Of a stretch of DNA of 13,349 bases, positions 12,454 to 13,349 are shown piece after piece (the stretch's first letter is position 1; each line of letters starts with the position of its first letter). The notes under the pieces were generated by a model. The model saw only the letters and a list, made by a program, of their open reading frames with translations. It did no database searches and was not told the DNA's origin. The stretch is from JBIKIW01 sp044361365 (lineage in GTDB: Bacteria; Patescibacteriota; JACMRA01). The position numbers and the translations under genes were made by a program. The stretch is from assembly GCA_044361365.1 (NCBI GenBank), contig JBIKIW010000040.1, positions 1 to 13,349 of the forward strand. The letters run 5' to 3'.

Positions 12454-12684
12454 ACGCTCTTTATTTAAAAGTTCGGATCTCAAATTAAACTGACTGAGTT
12501 AGCTAATTAAGATTGATTTTCAATTTCCTTATCTTAGCATAATAGAAATTTATTTGAGTTGATATCCAATTTAAAATAATAGAACTACTCCCAATACCTT
12601 TCAAAGTAGAGCAAATTGAGTATTAACTTACTCCTTCTTTCTACAGCTATTCATCTATATGCAGCCAGACTAAGGATTTAAACT

Positions 12685-12710
12685 TACTATTAAAACATAC
12701 TATTAAAACA
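12685..12710. repeat. 13-bp tandem repeat, two copies
   Basis: TACTATTAAAACA occurs twice head to tail (12685-12697 and 12698-12710), and a third copy starts but breaks after TAC. It probably arose by replication slippage in non-coding DNA. Confidence 0.6.
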
Positions 12711-12764
12711 TACAAGTAGAAGATTACAACTATTTGAATGATACACCCAAACCCACATCTAAAT

Positions 12765-12784
12765 TGACTGATTTAAATCAATCA
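12765..12784. other. 20-bp dyad with TGATTTAAATCA core, next to a second inverted repeat
   Basis: TGACTGATTTAAATCAATCA is self-complementary except for one base pair, and its 12-bp core (12769-12780) is perfect. It is followed by CATACC (12783-12788)/GGTATG (12796-12801), a 6-bp stem with a 7-base loop that reaches the ATG of the broken helix-turn-helix frame. Such dyads can be operators bound by a small HTH protein, or ends of an element. Confidence 0.35.
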
Positions 12785-12798
12785 TACCAACTTTAGGT

Positions 12799-12915
12799 AT
12801 GAACAGAAAAGATAAATCAACTAGGGAAATATATTTAAGGCTAAAAAACAAAAAAGTTGTTGAAATATCTCAAACCCTAGGTGTATGACCCACTTCTGTT
12901 TATTTAGACACATAA
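12799..12915 (+). pseudogene. helix-turn-helix fragment interrupted by TGA
   Basis: From an ATG at 12799 the frame reads MNRKDKSTREIYLRLKNKK then VVEISQTLGV, a TGA at 12886-12888, and PTSVYLDT before TAA. Ignoring the TGA, VVEISQTLGVxPTSVYLD is a good helix-turn-helix: a hydrophobic first helix, a turn at L-G-V, and a recognition helix starting P-T-S-V. The TGA lies at the turn. The N-terminal half of the ORF at 12979 aligns with it at V, I and P positions, so both may come from related transposases. It is most simply a dead fragment. It could also be read through if TGA were decoded, but the rest of the window gives no support for that. Confidence 0.4.
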
Positions 12916-12978
12916 TTCTCTTCTTAATATAATTTCTTCAAGAGAATAATTAAATAAACTAAATAACATCATATTTTT

Positions 12979-13167
12979 ATGAAAGGAGTGCCCGCACCTC
13001 AACCAGTCAAAGAATTAATCATACAGAGAGCTAAAAAAGGAGAAAGAGTGGATGGAATAGTCTTAGAATTTCATCTATACCCCAACAGGTGTGGTAAAAC
13101 GAACTCTGAACTAATTAACAGTATGACTGAAATCTTGAAAGGGTATGATAGTAACTTCCTACCCTAG
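12979..13167 (+). CDS. small transposase-derived ORF (HTH joined to transposase tail)
   Basis: This 62-residue frame has two parts. Residues 1-37 contain LIIQRAKKGERVDGIVLEFHLYPN, which has the spacing of an N-terminal helix-turn-helix of a transposase or regulator. Residues 38-62, RCGKTNSELINSMTEILKGYDSNFLP, align with the last residues of the transposase at the left window edge. It therefore looks like an internally deleted transposase in which the catalytic core has been lost. It is preceded by CATATTTTTATG, like the alaX start context, and stops with TAG inside the conserved 3'-end repeat. It might encode a small DNA-binding protein, but a relic is more likely. Confidence 0.45.
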   Translation: MKGVPAPQPVKELIIQRAKKGERVDGIVLEFHLYPNRCGKTNSELINSMTEILKGYDSNFLP

Positions 13168-13172
13168 AGCCA
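13156..13172 (+). repeat. transposase 3'-end repeat, copy 2
   Basis: TTCCTACCCTAGAGCCA differs from the copy at 112-128 by one base and lies in the same orientation, again spanning the stop codon of a transposase-like frame. Similarity ends a few bases downstream, as expected for an element boundary. Confidence 0.45.
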
Positions 13173-13215
13173 TTAGAATTATTAAACTTAAGCACTTTAG
13201 AGTTTGAACCTCACC

Positions 13216-13349
13216 CTATCCAACCTGACCACTAATATCCACCACACTGTAAGCACCAAACAAGAAGTTAATCTTTTGATCTCTAGCAAATGCCTGACTA
13301 TCGCTTCGTGTACATCTAATCTGGAGGTTGTAGTCTGTGTAAAGTTGTT
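13216..13349 (-). CDS. C-terminal end of an unidentified protein (5' end outside window)
   Basis: On the minus strand an open frame enters from the right edge and ends in TAG at 13216-13218. The last 43 residues include QLYTDYNLQIRCTRSD, then QAFARDQKINFLFGAYSVVD and a final ISGQVG. I do not recognise it; the Gly/Tyr/Val-rich close could suit a secreted or pilin-like protein, but this is weak. Its codons use G and C more than the rest of the window (for example GTG, CTC, CAG, GAC), which may mark a differently evolving or acquired gene. Confidence 0.3.
   Translation of the reverse strand, partial: QLYTDYNLQIRCTRSDSQAFARDQKINFLFGAYSVVDISGQVG

Larger units (their letters stand above)
12395..12798. 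other. intergenic region, no gene seen
   Basis: About 400 bp without a plausible reading frame on either strand; stops are dense in all frames. It contains the hairpin at 12425-12442, a 13-bp tandem repeat at 12685-12710 and a dyad at 12765-12784. It looks like decayed sequence between the conserved operon and transposon remains. I saw no tRNA fold. Confidence 0.5.

Noticed and set aside
12460..12490. T-arm-like GTTCGGATC in the right intergenic region
   Set aside because: No matching D or anticodon arm or acceptor stem; not a tRNA.
12685..12710. Short tandem repeat as a CRISPR or origin iteron
   Set aside because: Only two contiguous 13-bp copies without spacers, no Cas or replication gene nearby.
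12886..12888. TGA read as glycine or tryptophan in the HTH frame
   Set aside because: No conserved gene in the window contains an internal TGA, and two genes end with TGA; a decayed frame is simpler.

Overview
The window is AT-rich bacterial DNA that is almost entirely coding. It is dominated by core translation and secretion genes, and small transposon relics lie at both ends. Several features together suggest a reduced-genome lineage, with a Patescibacteria/CPR-type bacterium as my best guess: 3-30 bp gaps between genes, divergent and often extended versions of universal proteins (SecY, IF-1, uS13, a cysteine-less bL36-like protein, SmpB), no recognisable Shine-Dalgarno sequences, and a fused ribosomal-protein operon. 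This is inference; no rRNA is present to settle it. The standard genetic code fits: no gene has an internal TGA, and smpB and rplJ both end in TGA at the natural ends of their families.

Left flank (1-906): the C-terminal tail of a transposase, cut by the window edge, then a stand-alone alanyl-tRNA editing protein (AlaX) on the + strand.

Minus-strand block (4556 to 1058): smpB, a two-helix membrane protein, ssb, secY with a very large extracytoplasmic insertion, and an FtsB/DivIC-like division protein. It is probably one or two transcription units, reading from a divergent intergenic region at 4557-4757.

Plus-strand pair (4758-6543): fmt (initiator Met-tRNA formylation) and a RIO1-type kinase, 7 bp apart. 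The kinase overlaps convergently with a lepA gene that has been cut to its GTPase domain (6529-7113, minus strand).

Ribosomal super-operon (7181-12394, + strand): infA, a bL36-like small gene, rpsM, rpsK, rpsD, rpsP, khpA, rplJ, rplL, rpsB, rpmG, rpmI, rplT. These normally belong to five or six separate bacterial operons. The usual partners rpoA, rplQ, rimM, trmD, tsf and infC are absent. Starts are preceded by A/T-only sequence, often resembling a -10 box.

Right flank (12395-13349): about 580 bp with no intact gene, holding a terminator-like hairpin, a short tandem repeat, dyads and a broken helix-turn-helix reading frame. Next come a small chimeric transposase-derived ORF whose last 30 codons match the left-edge transposase tail, and the C-terminal end of an unidentified minus-strand gene. 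I found no CRISPR array, tRNA, rRNA or defence system. The most interesting signals are the truncated lepA, the merged ribosomal operon with SD-less starts, the unusual SecY, and the matching transposase tails.
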